From assembly GCF_023897015.1 (NCBI RefSeq), contig NZ_JAMHFY010000038.1:1-33397 (forward strand): a stretch of 33,397 nucleotides of DNA, read 5' to 3'. Each line of letters begins with the position of its first letter. Position 1 is the first letter of the stretch. The stretch comes from Desulfosporosinus nitroreducens (GTDB taxonomy: Bacteria > Bacillota > Desulfitobacteriia > Desulfitobacteriales > Desulfitobacteriaceae). Both the position numbers and the translations under genes were made by a program. Shown here in pieces: positions 14,250 to 24,578 of this stretch. Under the pieces are notes generated by a model, which ran no database searches, was not told where the DNA came from, and saw only the letters and a program-made list of their open reading frames with translations.

Positions 14250-15578
14250 CTATGCAAGCTTACGCCAAATTTTAAGACCTCTAGCCTCAGCCATCAGAGC
14301 TTCCCGGAAATCAGGGTGAGCAATTGAAATCAACGCTTCAGCACGTTGCCAAGTAGACAACCCTTTAAGATTAACCTTTCCAAACTCTGTGACCACAAAC
14401 TGTACGGTTGGACGAGTATCCGTTATTGCGGAGCCCATCGTCATTTGTCCTTTAATGCGAGAATGCAATTGCCCGCTTTTATCCTTATAGGTGGAAGGTA
14501 AGCAGATGAAGCTTTTCCCCCCTTTAGAATTATAAGCAGCTTCCACAAAATCAAGTTGCCCCCCTGCACCGCTAATCATGCTGGGGCCAGCTGATTCTGA
14601 ACAAACTTGGCCAGTTAAGTCTATTTCTAAAGCACTGTTGATGGAAATTAGTTGGTCATTTTGAGAAGCAATAAAAGGATGATTGGTGTAATCCACAGGA
14701 TAACCTGCTAACGATGGGTTATTCCGAAGAAAGTCATAGAGTTTCTGGGTGCCTGCCGCGAAAGCATAGACGATTCTTCCTCGGTCAAGTTGCTTGCGCG
14801 TTCCAGTAACCTTACCCGCTTCTACCATATCCACAAATCCGTCAACAAACATCTCTGTGTGAATTCCCAGGTCTTTAAGATCTGATTCAGCAATCATTTT
14901 ACCTAAGGCATTTGGCATTCCGCCGATACCCAATTGAATACATGCACCGTCCATAATTTCAGGCAATACATACCCAGCAATTTGCCGATCAAGTTCTGAA
15001 GCAGATGCCGAAGGTAAGATAGGCAGTCCTCGGTGTCCTCCCTCAACAACAAAATCTACCTTAGAAATGTGAACTGCATGATCATACCCGCCATGAGTGC
15101 TGGGCATATCCTCGTTAACTTCTACTATGACAGCACGGGCCTTTTCAATAGCTGCAGCGTAGTGAGACACCGTAACTCCAAAACTGAAATATCCATGTGC
15201 GTCCATGGGAGCTACTTGAATAGCCACAACATCCGTTTTTACATTTTCACGTAAATACCGTGGTAATTCTGAATATTTGAGGGGGATATAATAAGCCCGG
15301 CCGTTTTGAACCAATTTACGTTCGCGTCCGCCAAGATGCCAGCTATTCCATGTAAAATGCTCACCGGTTGGATCACATTCCATACAAGTCACCGGAGTAA
15401 TAATTACACCGCCACGCAAATTGACATCATAAAGTTCATCTTTACGACGGGCCAAAGCCTCATCAAGTAACCCGGGCATACTTGCAGCCCAAGCAAACTC
15501 AATCCAGTCACCGTTGCGAATTACTTTTACTGCTTCATCTGCTGAGACACACTTTTTCCGATACTCTTCTATATACAT
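14250..15578 (-). CDS. Single-chain CoA-transferase (butyryl-/4-hydroxybutyryl-CoA:acetate type)
   Basis: The 442-residue protein belongs to the acetyl-CoA hydrolase/transferase family. The likely catalytic glutamate is E242 in LGIHTEMFVDG, and the CoA-site motifs GIGGMPNALG and ESAGPSMISGAGGQLDFVEA are present. Such enzymes move CoA between a short-chain acyl-CoA and acetate in the cytoplasm, activating a fatty acid or releasing it. It is last in operon A (hbd-crt-bcd-thl), which fits activation of butyrate-like acids. I take ATG 15578, since the paralogue at 28731-30065 starts at the same MYIEEYR; the frame runs on to a GTG at 15602. The two proteins are nearly identical over long stretches. 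Confidence 0.82.
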   Translation of the reverse strand: MYIEEYRKKCVSADEAVKVIRNGDWIEFAWAASMPGLLDEALARRKDELYDVNLRGGVIITPVTCMECDPTGEHFTWNSWHLGGRERKLVQNGRAYYIPLKYSELPRYLRENVKTDVVAIQVAPMDAHGYFSFGVTVSHYAAAIEKARAVIVEVNEDMPSTHGGYDHAVHISKVDFVVEGGHRGLPILPSASASELDRQIAGYVLPEIMDGACIQLGIGGMPNALGKMIAESDLKDLGIHTEMFVDGFVDMVEAGKVTGTRKQLDRGRIVYAFAAGTQKLYDFLRNNPSLAGYPVDYTNHPFIASQNDQLISINSALEIDLTGQVCSESAGPSMISGAGGQLDFVEAAYNSKGGKSFICLPSTYKDKSGQLHSRIKGQMTMGSAITDTRPTVQFVVTEFGKVNLKGLSTWQRAEALISIAHPDFREALMAEARGLKIWRKLA

Positions 15579-15720
15579 TGTTACATCCCCCTTCTGCTCC
15601 ACCCAATTACTAATCTATAAAAACGCATTAATTTCAAGTTGGAAGTGAACGTTAGAACGACTTATCTTTGAATGTTGAAGTGTACTTAGAAATATAAACG
15701 TTAGAAACAGTTGTCCAGGA

Positions 15721-16899
15721 TTAGCGTTCTACGACTAAAGCGATCCCCTGACCACCGCCGATACAAAGTGTTGCCAATCCGAGATGCGCGTTGCTGCGCT
15801 TCATTTCGTGCAGCAAGGACACGAGAATACGTGTTCCTGAAGCTCCAACCGGATGGCCCAGAGCAATGGCCCCACCGTTGACATTCGTCTTAGCCATATC
15901 CAGTTGCAACTCTTGAGCGACTCGTAAAGTTTGGGAAGCAAAAGCCTCGTTAGCCTCTACGAGATCGATATCTTCAATTTTCAGCCCAGCCTTTTCTAAG
16001 GCTTTACGGCTGGCAGGAATAGGGCCGGTCCCCATGATTTTGGGATCTACGCCGGCTGAAGCCCATGATTTAATGGTTGCCAACGGTGTTATGCCCAGTT
16101 CCTCTGCCTTCTCTTTCGCCATGATGACCAGGGCAGCAGCTCCGTCATTAATCCCCGAAGCATTGGCGGCAGTAACGGTTCCATCCTTTTTAAAGGCTGG
16201 TCGCAATTTGGCAACAGCTTCGTAGGTGGCTCCAAAGCGTGGAAATTCATCTTGAGAAACAACTACAGGATCCCCTTTGCGTTGGGGAATGGATACAGGT
16301 ACTATTTCCTCCTCAAACTTTCCGGCTTTAGTGGCAGCCTCGCAACGATTTTGACTAGAAACTGAATAACGATCTTGTTCCTCGCGAGAAATGCCAAACT
16401 GTTCCGCAATATTTTCAGCTGTAAAGCCCATGTGAATCTTGTCAAAGGCATCTGTTAAGCCATCGTTAATCATGGAATCGACGATAGTATCATTGCCCAT
16501 TCTGTATCCGGTACGCGCTTTGGGAAGCACATAAGGAGCAAGGGACATACTCTCCATTCCACCTGCTACTACAATATCGGCATCCCCTACCATAATGGTT
16601 TGAGCGGCACAAACGATGGTTTTCAGTCCGGATCCACATACTTTATTCAGTGTCCAGGAGGGTACTTCTTGAGGAATTCCAGCCTTGATTGACGCTTGAC
16701 GAGCGGGATTCTGTCCTAATCCAGCCTGTAAAACGTTACCTAAAATAACCTCATCGACTTGCTCAGGGGTAATCCCAGCTCTTCTAATCGCTTCTTTGAC
16801 AGCTATGGCACCTAAGTCAGCAGCAGGCATTTGCCCTAATGTACCGCAAAAAGAACCGACAGGGGTACGAATTGCACTCACAATAACAACGTCTCTCAT
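15721..16899 (-). CDS. thl: Acetyl-CoA C-acetyltransferase (thiolase)
   Basis: The 392-residue protein has the full thiolase signature set: nucleophile Cys88 in [10 protein letters not shown], His349 in [14 protein letters not shown] and Cys379 in [11 protein letters not shown]. It cleaves acetoacetyl-CoA to two acetyl-CoA in beta-oxidation, or condenses them in the reverse direction. It lies between acyl-CoA dehydrogenase and CoA-transferase in operon A. GGAGAGG precedes the ATG. Length and motifs fit short-chain biosynthetic/degradative thiolases (ThlA/AtoB). Confidence 0.92.
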   Translation of the reverse strand: MRDVVIVSAIRTPVGSFCGTLGQMPAADLGAIAVKEAIRRAGITPEQVDEVILGNVLQAGLGQNPARQASIKAGIPQEVPSWTLNKVCGSGLKTIVCAAQTIMVGDADIVVAGGMESMSLAPYVLPKARTGYRMGNDTIVDSMINDGLTDAFDKIHMGFTAENIAEQFGISREEQDRYSVSSQNRCEAATKAGKFEEEIVPVSIPQRKGDPVVVSQDEFPRFGATYEAVAKLRPAFKKDGTVTAANASGINDGAAALVIMAKEKAEELGITPLATIKSWASAGVDPKIMGTGPIPASRKALEKAGLKIEDIDLVEANEAFASQTLRVAQELQLDMAKTNVNGGAIALGHPVGASGTRILVSLLHEMKRSNAHLGLATLCIGGGQGIALVVER

Positions 16900-16973
16900 T
16901 GATTAGTCCTCTCCTTCTGCAACGGTGAATAATCCGAAGCTCTTAAATTACCTAAACCGAATTACTATTTTAC

Positions 16974-17001
16974 AGCGAAGCGCCTTTTTCGGCGCTTCGC
17001 T
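16974..17001. other. Intercistronic hairpin in operon A
   Basis: AGCGAAGCGCC and GGCGCTTCGCT form a perfect 11-bp stem with a six-base loop between the acyl-CoA dehydrogenase and thiolase genes. No T-run follows on the minus strand, so it is more likely an mRNA stability or processing element than a terminator. Confidence 0.6.
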
Positions 17002-17019
17002 AAATATTAATTAATTCTT

Positions 17020-18159
17020 CTATTTAAGAATATTAGCGCTAATGACGATACGTTGAATTTCGTTAGTTCCTTCATAAATCTCGGTGATTTTAGCATCACG
17101 CATCATGCGCTCAGCAGGATATTCCCGCGTATATCCATATCCACCGTGCAGTTGAACACCCATTGTGGTTACAGCCATAGCAGTCTCGGAAGCGAAAAGT
17201 TTAGCCATGGCAGAAGCCTTGCCAACAGGTTTATGTTGAGATGCTAAATATGCCGCTTGATAAACAAGGAGACGGGCTGCTTCAATTTGTGTTGCCATGT
17301 CTGCCAGTTTAAACTGAGTATTTTGGAACTCAGAAATGGCTTTGCCAAACTGTACTCTTTCCTTGGTATATTTCATGGCTTGCTCATAAGCGCCTTGGGC
17401 GATACCTAATGCTTGGGAAGCGATCCCGATTCGACCAAAGTCAAGTGTTTGCATTGCGATTTTGAAGCCTTGTCCTTCTTGACCGAGCAAATTCTCAGCA
17501 GGAACGCGGACATCTTCAAAAACTAATTCATAGGTGGCTGAAGAACGAATCCCCATCTTCTTCTCTTTTTTGCCAAAGGAGAAACCTGGCATTCCTTTTT
17601 CCAGAATAAAGGCGGCAATTCCCCGATTTCCTTTGCTCTTATCCATTTGAGCAGTGATCACATAGACATCGGCATAGTAAGCATTGGTTATAAAACATTT
17701 AGTGCCGTTTATGATGTAATCATTGCCATCACGGACAGCCATTGTCCGAGTTCCTGAAGCATCCGATCCAGCCATAGGCTCTGTCAAACCGAATGCTCCG
17801 AGCTTCTCTCCTGTAGCCAACGGAACTAAGTATTTCTTCTTCTGCTCTTCAGTTCCAAACAAAGCAATTGGATTGGCACACAGACTGGCATGGGCAGAAA
17901 TGGTTACTCCTACAGATGCATCGACACGAGAAAGTTCTTCGACTGTAATAGCATACGAAATATAGTCCGCGCCTACGCCGCCGTACTCTTCAGGAAATGT
18001 AACACCTGCCAGGCCGAGCTCTCCAGCTTTTTTCCATATATCTACAGAAAATTCTTCGGTCTCATCGCGTTCTTCTGCTCCCGGGCCGCATTCTTTCTCA
18101 GCAAAATCCCGCACCATTTTTCTCATCATAATATGGTCTTCAGTTAAATCAAAATTCAT
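17020..18159 (-). CDS. bcd: Short-chain acyl-CoA dehydrogenase (butyryl-CoA type)
   Basis: The 379-residue flavoprotein has the acyl-CoA dehydrogenase signatures [20 protein letters not shown] and the catalytic base E363 in [12 protein letters not shown]. The glutamate position is that of short- and medium-chain enzymes. It oxidises acyl-CoA to 2-enoyl-CoA and passes electrons to an ETF, which is not encoded in this window. ATG 18159 lies ten bases after GAGAGG; the TTG at 18168 is too close to that site. It stands between crotonase and thiolase in operon A, so butyryl-CoA/crotonyl-CoA is the likely pair. Confidence 0.88.
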   Translation of the reverse strand: MNFDLTEDHIMMRKMVRDFAEKECGPGAEERDETEEFSVDIWKKAGELGLAGVTFPEEYGGVGADYISYAITVEELSRVDASVGVTISAHASLCANPIALFGTEEQKKKYLVPLATGEKLGAFGLTEPMAGSDASGTRTMAVRDGNDYIINGTKCFITNAYYADVYVITAQMDKSKGNRGIAAFILEKGMPGFSFGKKEKKMGIRSSATYELVFEDVRVPAENLLGQEGQGFKIAMQTLDFGRIGIASQALGIAQGAYEQAMKYTKERVQFGKAISEFQNTQFKLADMATQIEAARLLVYQAAYLASQHKPVGKASAMAKLFASETAMAVTTMGVQLHGGYGYTREYPAERMMRDAKITEIYEGTNEIQRIVISANILK

Positions 18160-18218
18160 ATAAATCAATCCTCTCTATTTGTGTCTCACCTAAAGACTCG
18201 TCTTTTAAGGTTTAAAGT

Positions 18219-19001
18219 TTATTTTCCCTCAAAGACGGGTTTACGCTTTTCTAAAAAGGCGCCGCATCCCTCGGTTTGATCTTGTGTGCTAAAAGTCAGT
18301 CCAAAAACTTCCGCTTCGAACGCTTGGGCGCTATCTAAGTCCATATTAATACCGCGTTGGATTGCACTCTTACTTAACTGAACTGCTACAGGCGCCCTTC
18401 CTGAAATTCGCTTTGCAAGCTTTAGAGCTTCTTCCATGAGAGTATCTAAAGGATAGACCTTATTCACTAACCCGATACGATAGGCCTCTTTAGCATCGAT
18501 AACGTCTCCGGTAAATAGTAACTCACTAGCAATGCCAGTGCCGACTAAACGAGGTAAACGCTGAGTCCCTCCAAATCCGGCTGTAAGTCCGAGAGTTACT
18601 TCTGGTTGTCCAAACTTTGCATTCTCACCAGCTATACGAATATCGCAGGCCATAGCTAACTCGCAACCCCCACCTAAAGCAAATCCATTGATGGCGGCAA
18701 TCACCGGCTGTGGCATCAATTCAAGTTTACGGAAGGTTGCATGCCCTAATTGGGCAAAGCGGCGACCCTCTATTGCATTAAAATCTTTCATTTGAGAAAT
18801 ATCCGCCCCAGCGATAAAGGCCTTTTCCCCGCTGCCTGTAAGAATGACAGCTTTGACACTGGAATCTCTCCCCAACTCATCGAGCGCGGTGGACAGTTCC
18901 TTTAAGGTGTCACTGTTTAAGGCATTTAAAGCTTTTGGGCGATTAATGGTTAGAACTGCGACCGCACCGTTCTTTTCCAGTAACAGATTGGTATAGTTCA
19001 T
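18219..19001 (-). CDS. crt: Enoyl-CoA hydratase (crotonase)
   Basis: The 260-residue protein has crotonase oxyanion-hole segments (AFIAGADISQM and INGFALGGGCELAMACD). Both catalytic glutamates are present: E114 in GGGCELA and E134 in GQPEVTLG. It hydrates crotonyl-CoA to 3-hydroxybutyryl-CoA. AAGGAGGG lies eight bases before the ATG. It follows hbd by 27 bases in operon A. The other crotonase in this block (27839-28603) also has both glutamates but is clearly divergent. Confidence 0.9.
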   Translation of the reverse strand: MNYTNLLLEKNGAVAVLTINRPKALNALNSDTLKELSTALDELGRDSSVKAVILTGSGEKAFIAGADISQMKDFNAIEGRRFAQLGHATFRKLELMPQPVIAAINGFALGGGCELAMACDIRIAGENAKFGQPEVTLGLTAGFGGTQRLPRLVGTGIASELLFTGDVIDAKEAYRIGLVNKVYPLDTLMEEALKLAKRISGRAPVAVQLSKSAIQRGINMDLDSAQAFEAEVFGLTFSTQDQTEGCGAFLEKRKPVFEGK

Positions 19002-19028
19002 ATAGTTTGCCCTCCTTGCACGTTGGAG

Positions 19029-19874
19029 TTAAGCATTGTATTTATAGAAGCCGCGACCGGATTTCCGTCCAAGCCAGCCCGCTTTGACATATTTTCGGAG
19101 TAATGGGCATGGGCGATATTTATCGCCTAATCCCTCATGAAGGACTTCCATAATTGATAGAACCGTGTCCAAGCCGATTAAATCTCCTAACGCTAAGGGA
19201 CCCATCGGATGATTCATACCTAATTTCATAACATTATCAATTGCCTCGACAGAGGCTATTCCTTCATAAAGCGTATAGACAGCTTCGTTAATCATGGGGA
19301 TTAAGACCCTATTAGCAACAAAACCTGGGGCATCGTTGACTTCCACAGGGGTTTTACCCATTTTTAAGCTGAGATCTTCGATTGTTTTATACACTTCATC
19401 ACTGGTGGCAAGGCCTCGAATAACCTCTACCAACTTCATCACTGGAACGGGATTCATGAAGTGCATCCCTATGACTCGATCTGGCCGTTTGGTAAAAGCA
19501 GCAATCTCAGTAATTGGCAATGACGAGGTATTAGTAGAAAGAATTGTATGTTCTGGGCATATGACATCCAGTTGAGAAAAAATCTGAGCCTTTATTCCCA
19601 TATTTTCTACTGCTGCTTCTATCACCAAGTCAGCTGATACAGCATCCTGCAAAGAGATCGATTTAGTAATACGGCCTATGATCAGATCTTTTTCTTCCGC
19701 CTTGAGCTTTCCCTTTTCGATACTTCGGCTAAGATTCTTATCAATAATTCCGAAACCCCTGTTCACAAATTCCTCTTTAATGTCATTTAAAATGACCGAG
19801 TAACCTGCTTGGGCAGCAACTTGGGCGATTCCACCACCCATCTGTCCAGCTCCAATAACCATAATAGTCTTCAC
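19029..19874 (-). CDS. hbd: 3-hydroxybutyryl-CoA dehydrogenase
   Basis: The 281-residue enzyme starts [20 protein letters not shown], with the GxGxxG NAD-binding loop, and has catalytic His138 in [18 protein letters not shown]. The C-terminal domain ([15 protein letters not shown]) is typical. It interconverts 3-hydroxybutyryl-CoA and acetoacetyl-CoA. I choose GTG 19874, seven bases after AAAGGAGG, over the frame to 19946; this gives the usual family length. It is the first gene of operon A, with a predicted sigma-54 promoter about 57 bases upstream, and is the only such dehydrogenase in the window. Confidence 0.9.
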   Translation of the reverse strand: MKTIMVIGAGQMGGGIAQVAAQAGYSVILNDIKEEFVNRGFGIIDKNLSRSIEKGKLKAEEKDLIIGRITKSISLQDAVSADLVIEAAVENMGIKAQIFSQLDVICPEHTILSTNTSSLPITEIAAFTKRPDRVIGMHFMNPVPVMKLVEVIRGLATSDEVYKTIEDLSLKMGKTPVEVNDAPGFVANRVLIPMINEAVYTLYEGIASVEAIDNVMKLGMNHPMGPLALGDLIGLDTVLSIMEVLHEGLGDKYRPCPLLRKYVKAGWLGRKSGRGFYKYNA

Positions 19875-19940
19875 ACTGAATCCTCCTTTTGTTTTATTAC
19901 AAGACCTTCTATAGGTGATTAGGAATCTTACTGAATAATC

Positions 19941-19959
19941 TTGCAATTAACATGCCAAC
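19941..19959 (-). promoter_or_regulatory. Sigma-54 promoter of operon A
   Basis: On the minus strand TTGGCATGTTAATTGCAA matches the -24/-12 consensus TGGCAC-N5-TTGCA with correct GG-N10-GC spacing. The predicted start is near 19931, 57 bases before the hbd start codon. Two activator-like dyads lie upstream, and a sigma-54 activator gene follows those. Confidence 0.8.
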
Positions 19960-20056
19960 GAATATTCCGTATCTTCCGATAATTTAGTTTTCGCTGATAT
20001 CAAGCATCTTGCCCTGTATCTCTTGTGAACCGACAAATTTTCGATAATTTAATATA

Positions 20057-20074
20057 TGTACACATTTGTATACA
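20057..20074. promoter_or_regulatory. Upstream activator dyad, operon A, proximal
   Basis: TGTACACATTTGTATACA is a near-perfect dyad centred about 135 bases upstream of the predicted sigma-54 start; flanking bases extend the symmetry to TATATGTA...TACATATA. It shares the TGT-N12-ACA pattern with three other sites in this window. Confidence 0.6.
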
Positions 20075-20126
20075 TATAAAAGACGACAACAACTCTGCGC
20101 TCTGTACTATAGCTAATATTAGACAC

Positions 20127-20144
20127 TGTCTACAAATGGATACA
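20127..20144. promoter_or_regulatory. Upstream activator dyad, operon A, distal
   Basis: Plus strand TGTCTACAAATGGATACA; the minus strand reads TGTATCCATTTGTAGACA, sharing TGTA-N2-CATTTGTA-N-ACA with the proximal site. It is centred about 205 bases upstream of the predicted start. Confidence 0.55.
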
Positions 20145-20212
20145 CCTGCCAAAAGTAGACATGCTTTAATTTCCTTATTTGGTTGAAATCCAGACAATTT
20201 ATTTCCTAACTA

Positions 20213-21949
20213 TTACATCTTGTGTAATTGATGCTTAATTAGTTTCTTATATAAGCCTGCTCTCGACAAACCCAAGGATTTTGCCGCTTGAACTTTATTT
20301 CCATTGGAATTTTTGAGCGCTATGACAAGGGCATCCTTTTCCACCTCATTAAGAATCGTTTCCAGCGACCCTTCAACATAAGGACGTGTATCATGACTGG
20401 CTATGATTTGCAGGTAGCTAGGCAAATGCTTAAGTTCAATTTCAGTGCCATCAACCATGTTGAAGGCCCTTTCGATAATATTCTCAAGCTCCCGGATATT
20501 ACCTGGCCAGCGATGTTTCTTCAGAATTTCTTTTGCCTCATCCGAGATTCCCGTCACTGATTGGGCAAACTGAAGATTGAACTTCTTAATAAATGTTCTA
20601 ATCAGGATTCCTATGTCATCTATCCTTTCTCGTAAGGGGGGAATCGTCAAGGTTACTACGTTTAAGCGATAATATAAGTCTTCGCGAAATTGTTTATCTC
20701 GAATCATCCCCTCGAGATCGCGATTAGTCGCAGCAACCAACCGGAAATCTACTTTATGAGATTTGTTGCTTCCCAAGCGTTCCACTTCTCGTTCCTGAAT
20801 TACCCTTAACAGCTTAGCTTGCATACTCATTTCCATGTCTCCGATTTCGTCCAGGAAAAGAGTTCCTCCATTAGCCAATTCAAACTTACCTATTTTCCCC
20901 CCTTTCCTTGCACCGGTAAATGCCCCTTCATCATAACCAAACATTTCAGATTCGAGGAGATTTTCAGGTATGGCTGCACAGTTCACCTTAATAAAGGGAC
21001 CTTCGCTGCGGGAGCTTTGCGCATGCAACAGCAGAGCAAATAATTCTTTCCCTGTCCCGCTTTCTCCCCTTAGAAGTACAGTCGATCCAGATTTAGCCAC
21101 GCGCAGAGTAGTTTGTATCAAAGAACCCATGATGCGATTTCTCCCGTGCAAGAGCTCCAGAGCTGAAGAATTGTTCTCTGACACGGTCTTTTTATAATAG
21201 TCAAGTTCAGAACGCAAAGAATCAATCTTTTTGGTCAAAGCGTAGAGCTCGTTAACATCCTTAAAAACAACTTTTCCTAAAGCGCCTACAATTTTACCAT
21301 CCTGCAAAATTGGAACTCTGCTTGCAATTATTTCATGTCCATTTAGGTCATGTATGTATCCATGCACTGGCTCGCCTGTTTCCAGAACTTCTGTAAATTT
21401 TGGGTTATCGTAAACTTCAGTGATAGGTTTACCAACCAGGTCTTCCGGATTTTGATCAAAAAAACTTGAAAATGCCTGATTCGTCATAGTGACAATTCCT
21501 TTTTTGTTCACCACAATGAGCCCGTCATAGGCTGTGTTCAGAACGACTTCAAGAGTACGTTGAAGTTGCTTGGTTTTCTCATGTTCGATTACTAAACTGT
21601 CAAGGACATTCTGCAGAATCGTAATGTCTTGAAATACAGCCACGGCCCCCACAAGTTCTCCATGAACATAGATTGGAGTTCGATTGCTTAATAAAATCGT
21701 ATCATTAAGGGATAACCTCTGGGCTAACTCTGCTATTCCAGTATCGAAAACTCGCATTAACCCCGTTTCAGGAAAATGATCGGTGATAGGGTGCCCAATA
21801 ATATTGCTGACTGGAATCTTAAGGATATTAAAAACTGCCCGATTAGCGTACATAATCATACCTTGAGGGTCAACAGCAATAATTGCATTATTTGTGTTAT
21901 CTAATATTTCATCAAGGGTAATCGAAAAGTTTTGTCCCTCAAGCAACAT
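20213..21949 (-). CDS. Sigma-54-dependent activator with two PAS domains
   Basis: The 578-residue protein has PAS domains at about 12-112 and 131-235, and an AAA+ domain with Walker A GESGTGKE (295-302), the sigma-54 contact loop GAFTGA (342-347) and Walker B GGTLFLDE (361-368). A Fis-type helix-turn-helix lies near the end (KVQAAKSLGLSRAGLYKKL). It is an enhancer-binding protein that drives sigma-54 promoters, probably after sensing a metabolite or redox state through PAS. GGAGG precedes the ATG. It lies directly upstream of the operon A dyads and downstream of operon B, so it is the prime candidate regulator of both. No receiver domain is present. Confidence 0.9.
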   Translation of the reverse strand: MLLEGQNFSITLDEILDNTNNAIIAVDPQGMIMYANRAVFNILKIPVSNIIGHPITDHFPETGLMRVFDTGIAELAQRLSLNDTILLSNRTPIYVHGELVGAVAVFQDITILQNVLDSLVIEHEKTKQLQRTLEVVLNTAYDGLIVVNKKGIVTMTNQAFSSFFDQNPEDLVGKPITEVYDNPKFTEVLETGEPVHGYIHDLNGHEIIASRVPILQDGKIVGALGKVVFKDVNELYALTKKIDSLRSELDYYKKTVSENNSSALELLHGRNRIMGSLIQTTLRVAKSGSTVLLRGESGTGKELFALLLHAQSSRSEGPFIKVNCAAIPENLLESEMFGYDEGAFTGARKGGKIGKFELANGGTLFLDEIGDMEMSMQAKLLRVIQEREVERLGSNKSHKVDFRLVAATNRDLEGMIRDKQFREDLYYRLNVVTLTIPPLRERIDDIGILIRTFIKKFNLQFAQSVTGISDEAKEILKKHRWPGNIRELENIIERAFNMVDGTEIELKHLPSYLQIIASHDTRPYVEGSLETILNEVEKDALVIALKNSNGNKVQAAKSLGLSRAGLYKKLIKHQLHKM

Positions 21950-22048
21950 TGGTTAAACCTCCTGCAATCTGATATTATCAAATAATTCGCCCAAAAAGAG
22001 AAAACTCCTCCTTATTGATATTCATCAAACGTTAGTGCTACTTCATAA

Positions 22049-22075
22049 AGCACCTCTTCAATTTGAAGAAGTGCT
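22049..22075. terminator. Terminator-like hairpin after operon B
   Basis: AGCACCTCTTCAA and TTGAAGAAGTGCT form a 13-bp stem with one mismatch-type wobble and a single-base loop. The T-run (TTTTTTT) lies on the plus-strand side; the minus-strand side reads GCTTTATG. It separates the acyl-CoA dehydrogenase gene of operon B from the activator gene. Confidence 0.5.
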
Positions 22076-22109
22076 ATGCGTTTTTTTCTCTTGCAGTCGG
22101 TCCAATTCT

Positions 22110-23249
22110 TTAAGCTCTCAGGTGCTTCGCCACAACTATTCTTTGAATCTGGTTTGTCCCTTCATAAATTTGGGTGATCTTGGCATCTCGCATATAGCGT
22201 TCAACTTTATACTCTTTGCAATAACCATACCCCCCAAAAATTTGCACCGCGTCTGCCGTCACCTTAACTGCTGTATCGCTCGCAAACATCTTGGCCATCG
22301 AGGCTTGTTTACTGTAAGGAAGTCCTGCCATCCTCAGAGAGGCCGCCTGGTAAATCAGCAGTTTCGACGCTTCGATTTGAGTCGCCATATCTGCAAGCAT
22401 GAATTGAATTCCTTGAAAATTACCGATGGTTTGTTTAAACTGTACACGTTCTTGGGAATAAGCTAATGCCGCCTCTAGCGCCGCTTCTGCTATCCCCAAG
22501 GCTTGTGCGCCGATCCCAATCCGTCCGCCGTCCAGCAGGGACATCGCGACTTTGAAGCCTTGCCCTTCAGCGCCTAAAAGGTTTTCTGCCGGAACTATAG
22601 CGTCTTCAAAAATCAATTCACAGGTCGCGGATCCATTCAGGCCCATCTTTTCTTCCTTTTTCCCAATTTTAAATCCAGGTGTATCCTTATCGACCAGAAA
22701 AGAAGTCACTCCATGCGGCCCCTTCCCTCGATCTGTAGAAACCATGACTAAATAGACGTCCGCATAACCCGCATTGGTGATAAAACGCTTTGTTCCATTG
22801 AGGATGTAGTGGTCTTCTTTACGTATTGCAGTCGTTTGCAGGCTAGATGCATCTGAACCAGCATTGGCTTCTGTCAAAGCGAATGCTCCAATAAATTTAC
22901 CACTTGCCAGATTTGGAAGATATTTTCTCTTCTGCTCTTCAGTTCCAAAATAAAGAATTGGAAAAGTCCCCACAGACGTATGCACTGCTAAGATAACAGC
23001 TGTAGAAGCACATCCTTTGGCGATTTCTTCAATAGCCAAGATATAGGATAAGAAGTCCGAACCTGAGCCGCCGTATTCTTCCGGGATAGGTATCCCCATC
23101 AGTCCAAGCTCACCCATTTTTCGAATGGTTTTTAAAGGGTATTCATGGGTTTCATCCGTGATCATTGCTAAGGGTACGATTTCCTCTTGGACGAAATCCC
23201 GCACCATCTTCTGCATCATTAATTGATCATCATTTAATTGAAAATCCAT
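22110..23249 (-). CDS. Acyl-CoA dehydrogenase, second copy
   Basis: The 379-residue flavoprotein has GAFALTEANAGSDASSLQTT and catalytic base E363 in IYEGTNQIQRIVV. It has the same length and base position as the operon A enzyme but is clearly diverged, and may prefer another chain length or a branched acid. It is last in operon B, 40 bases after thiolase. Short GGGGAGA lies immediately before the ATG. As for the first copy, no electron-transfer flavoprotein gene is near. Confidence 0.87.
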   Translation of the reverse strand: MDFQLNDDQLMMQKMVRDFVQEEIVPLAMITDETHEYPLKTIRKMGELGLMGIPIPEEYGGSGSDFLSYILAIEEIAKGCASTAVILAVHTSVGTFPILYFGTEEQKRKYLPNLASGKFIGAFALTEANAGSDASSLQTTAIRKEDHYILNGTKRFITNAGYADVYLVMVSTDRGKGPHGVTSFLVDKDTPGFKIGKKEEKMGLNGSATCELIFEDAIVPAENLLGAEGQGFKVAMSLLDGGRIGIGAQALGIAEAALEAALAYSQERVQFKQTIGNFQGIQFMLADMATQIEASKLLIYQAASLRMAGLPYSKQASMAKMFASDTAVKVTADAVQIFGGYGYCKEYKVERYMRDAKITQIYEGTNQIQRIVVAKHLRA

Positions 23250-23289
23250 TCTCCCCGCCCACTTTCGATCGCAATTCTAGACTTTGTCC

Positions 23290-24477
23290 TTACTCTCCGT
23301 ACACTTCCAACATGATTGCATCCCCCTGCGCAGCTCCGCTGCAAATCGCAGCAATCCCAATTCCGCCCCCACGACGACGCAATTCATAAATTAAGGTCAT
23401 AATGACTCTTGCTCCACTCGCCCCAATGGGATGCCCTAAGGCAATAGCCCCTCCATTGACATTGACAATCGCTGGATCCCACTTAGCTATCTTTTGACTT
23501 GTGAGGGCAACTGCCGCAAAAGCTTCATTAGCTTCAATTAAGCTTATATCCTGAATGGTCATTCCTTTTTGTTTGAGGAGTTTATTGATGGCCAGTCCTG
23601 GGGTTGTGGCAATATAGGTCGGTTCCTGTGCTACACTGGCATGCCCAAGTATTGTCGCCAGAGGCTTTTTACCCATTTCACGCGCCTTTTCCTCACTCAT
23701 TAGAACCAATGCACCGGCACCATCATTAACCCCAGGGGCATTCCCTGCTGTAACAGTTCCATCTTTTACAAAAATAGGCGGTAACGCTGCAAGCTTTGCC
23801 AGAGTGGTATCTCGTCGAGGTCCTTCATCCTTAGCAAAGCAAAGTACCTCCCCTTTTCGTTGCGGGATTTCTACCGCAGCAATCTCATCTACAAACTTTC
23901 CCTCTTCGATAGCCTTAGAGGCCAATAGTTGGGACCTCAGTGCAAATTCATCTTGTTCTTCACGTGAAATTCCATATTCTCTGGCTACAGTTGAGCCGTG
24001 TACTGCCATATGAACATTGTGAAAAGCACACCACAGTCCATCATTTACTACTAAATCTATTAGGCTGTCATTTCCCATACGATAGCCAAAGCGTCCCTTT
24101 GTCAAAGCAAATGGTGCATTAGACATACTTTCCATTCCACCGGCAATAATAACATCCGCGTCTCCTGCGCGTATGATGGTCTCACCTAAGGTCACAGCTC
24201 GCATTCCGGAAGCACATACTTTGTTGATCGTCTCTGAGGTTACTTCCAATGGGAGTCCGGCTTTGATACTCGCTTGCCGCGAGGGAATCTGTCCTGCTCC
24301 ACCCTGGATAACCATCCCCATAAGAACATTATCTATCATGTCTCCCTGAAGATCAGCGCGTTTAAGCGCTTCCCGAATGACATGTGCTCCAAGATCAACC
24401 GCCGAAATATCCTTTAAACTTCCGCCCATTGTACCAAAAGGGGTTCTTACTGCACTTACAATTACTGCTCTAGACAT
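23290..24477 (-). CDS. Acetyl-CoA acyltransferase (thiolase), second copy
   Basis: The 395-residue thiolase has Cys88 ([10 protein letters not shown]), His349 ([14 protein letters not shown]) and Cys379 ([10 protein letters not shown]). The region [20 protein letters not shown] replaces the [11 protein letters not shown] region of the operon A enzyme; residues there line the acyl pocket, so a different beta-ketoacyl-CoA is possible. AAGGAGAGAG precedes the ATG. It is third in operon B. Confidence 0.88.
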   Translation of the reverse strand: MSRAVIVSAVRTPFGTMGGSLKDISAVDLGAHVIREALKRADLQGDMIDNVLMGMVIQGGAGQIPSRQASIKAGLPLEVTSETINKVCASGMRAVTLGETIIRAGDADVIIAGGMESMSNAPFALTKGRFGYRMGNDSLIDLVVNDGLWCAFHNVHMAVHGSTVAREYGISREEQDEFALRSQLLASKAIEEGKFVDEIAAVEIPQRKGEVLCFAKDEGPRRDTTLAKLAALPPIFVKDGTVTAGNAPGVNDGAGALVLMSEEKAREMGKKPLATILGHASVAQEPTYIATTPGLAINKLLKQKGMTIQDISLIEANEAFAAVALTSQKIAKWDPAIVNVNGGAIALGHPIGASGARVIMTLIYELRRRGGGIGIAAICSGAAQGDAIMLEVYGE

Positions 24478-24578
24478 TTAATCTCTCTCCTTACTCGTAT
24501 TGCCGCGTTCCTCTCTACAAAAATTATTATCTCATATTTCGGAATATTTTTTACAATCATTTTTTTAATTTAAAAAGT

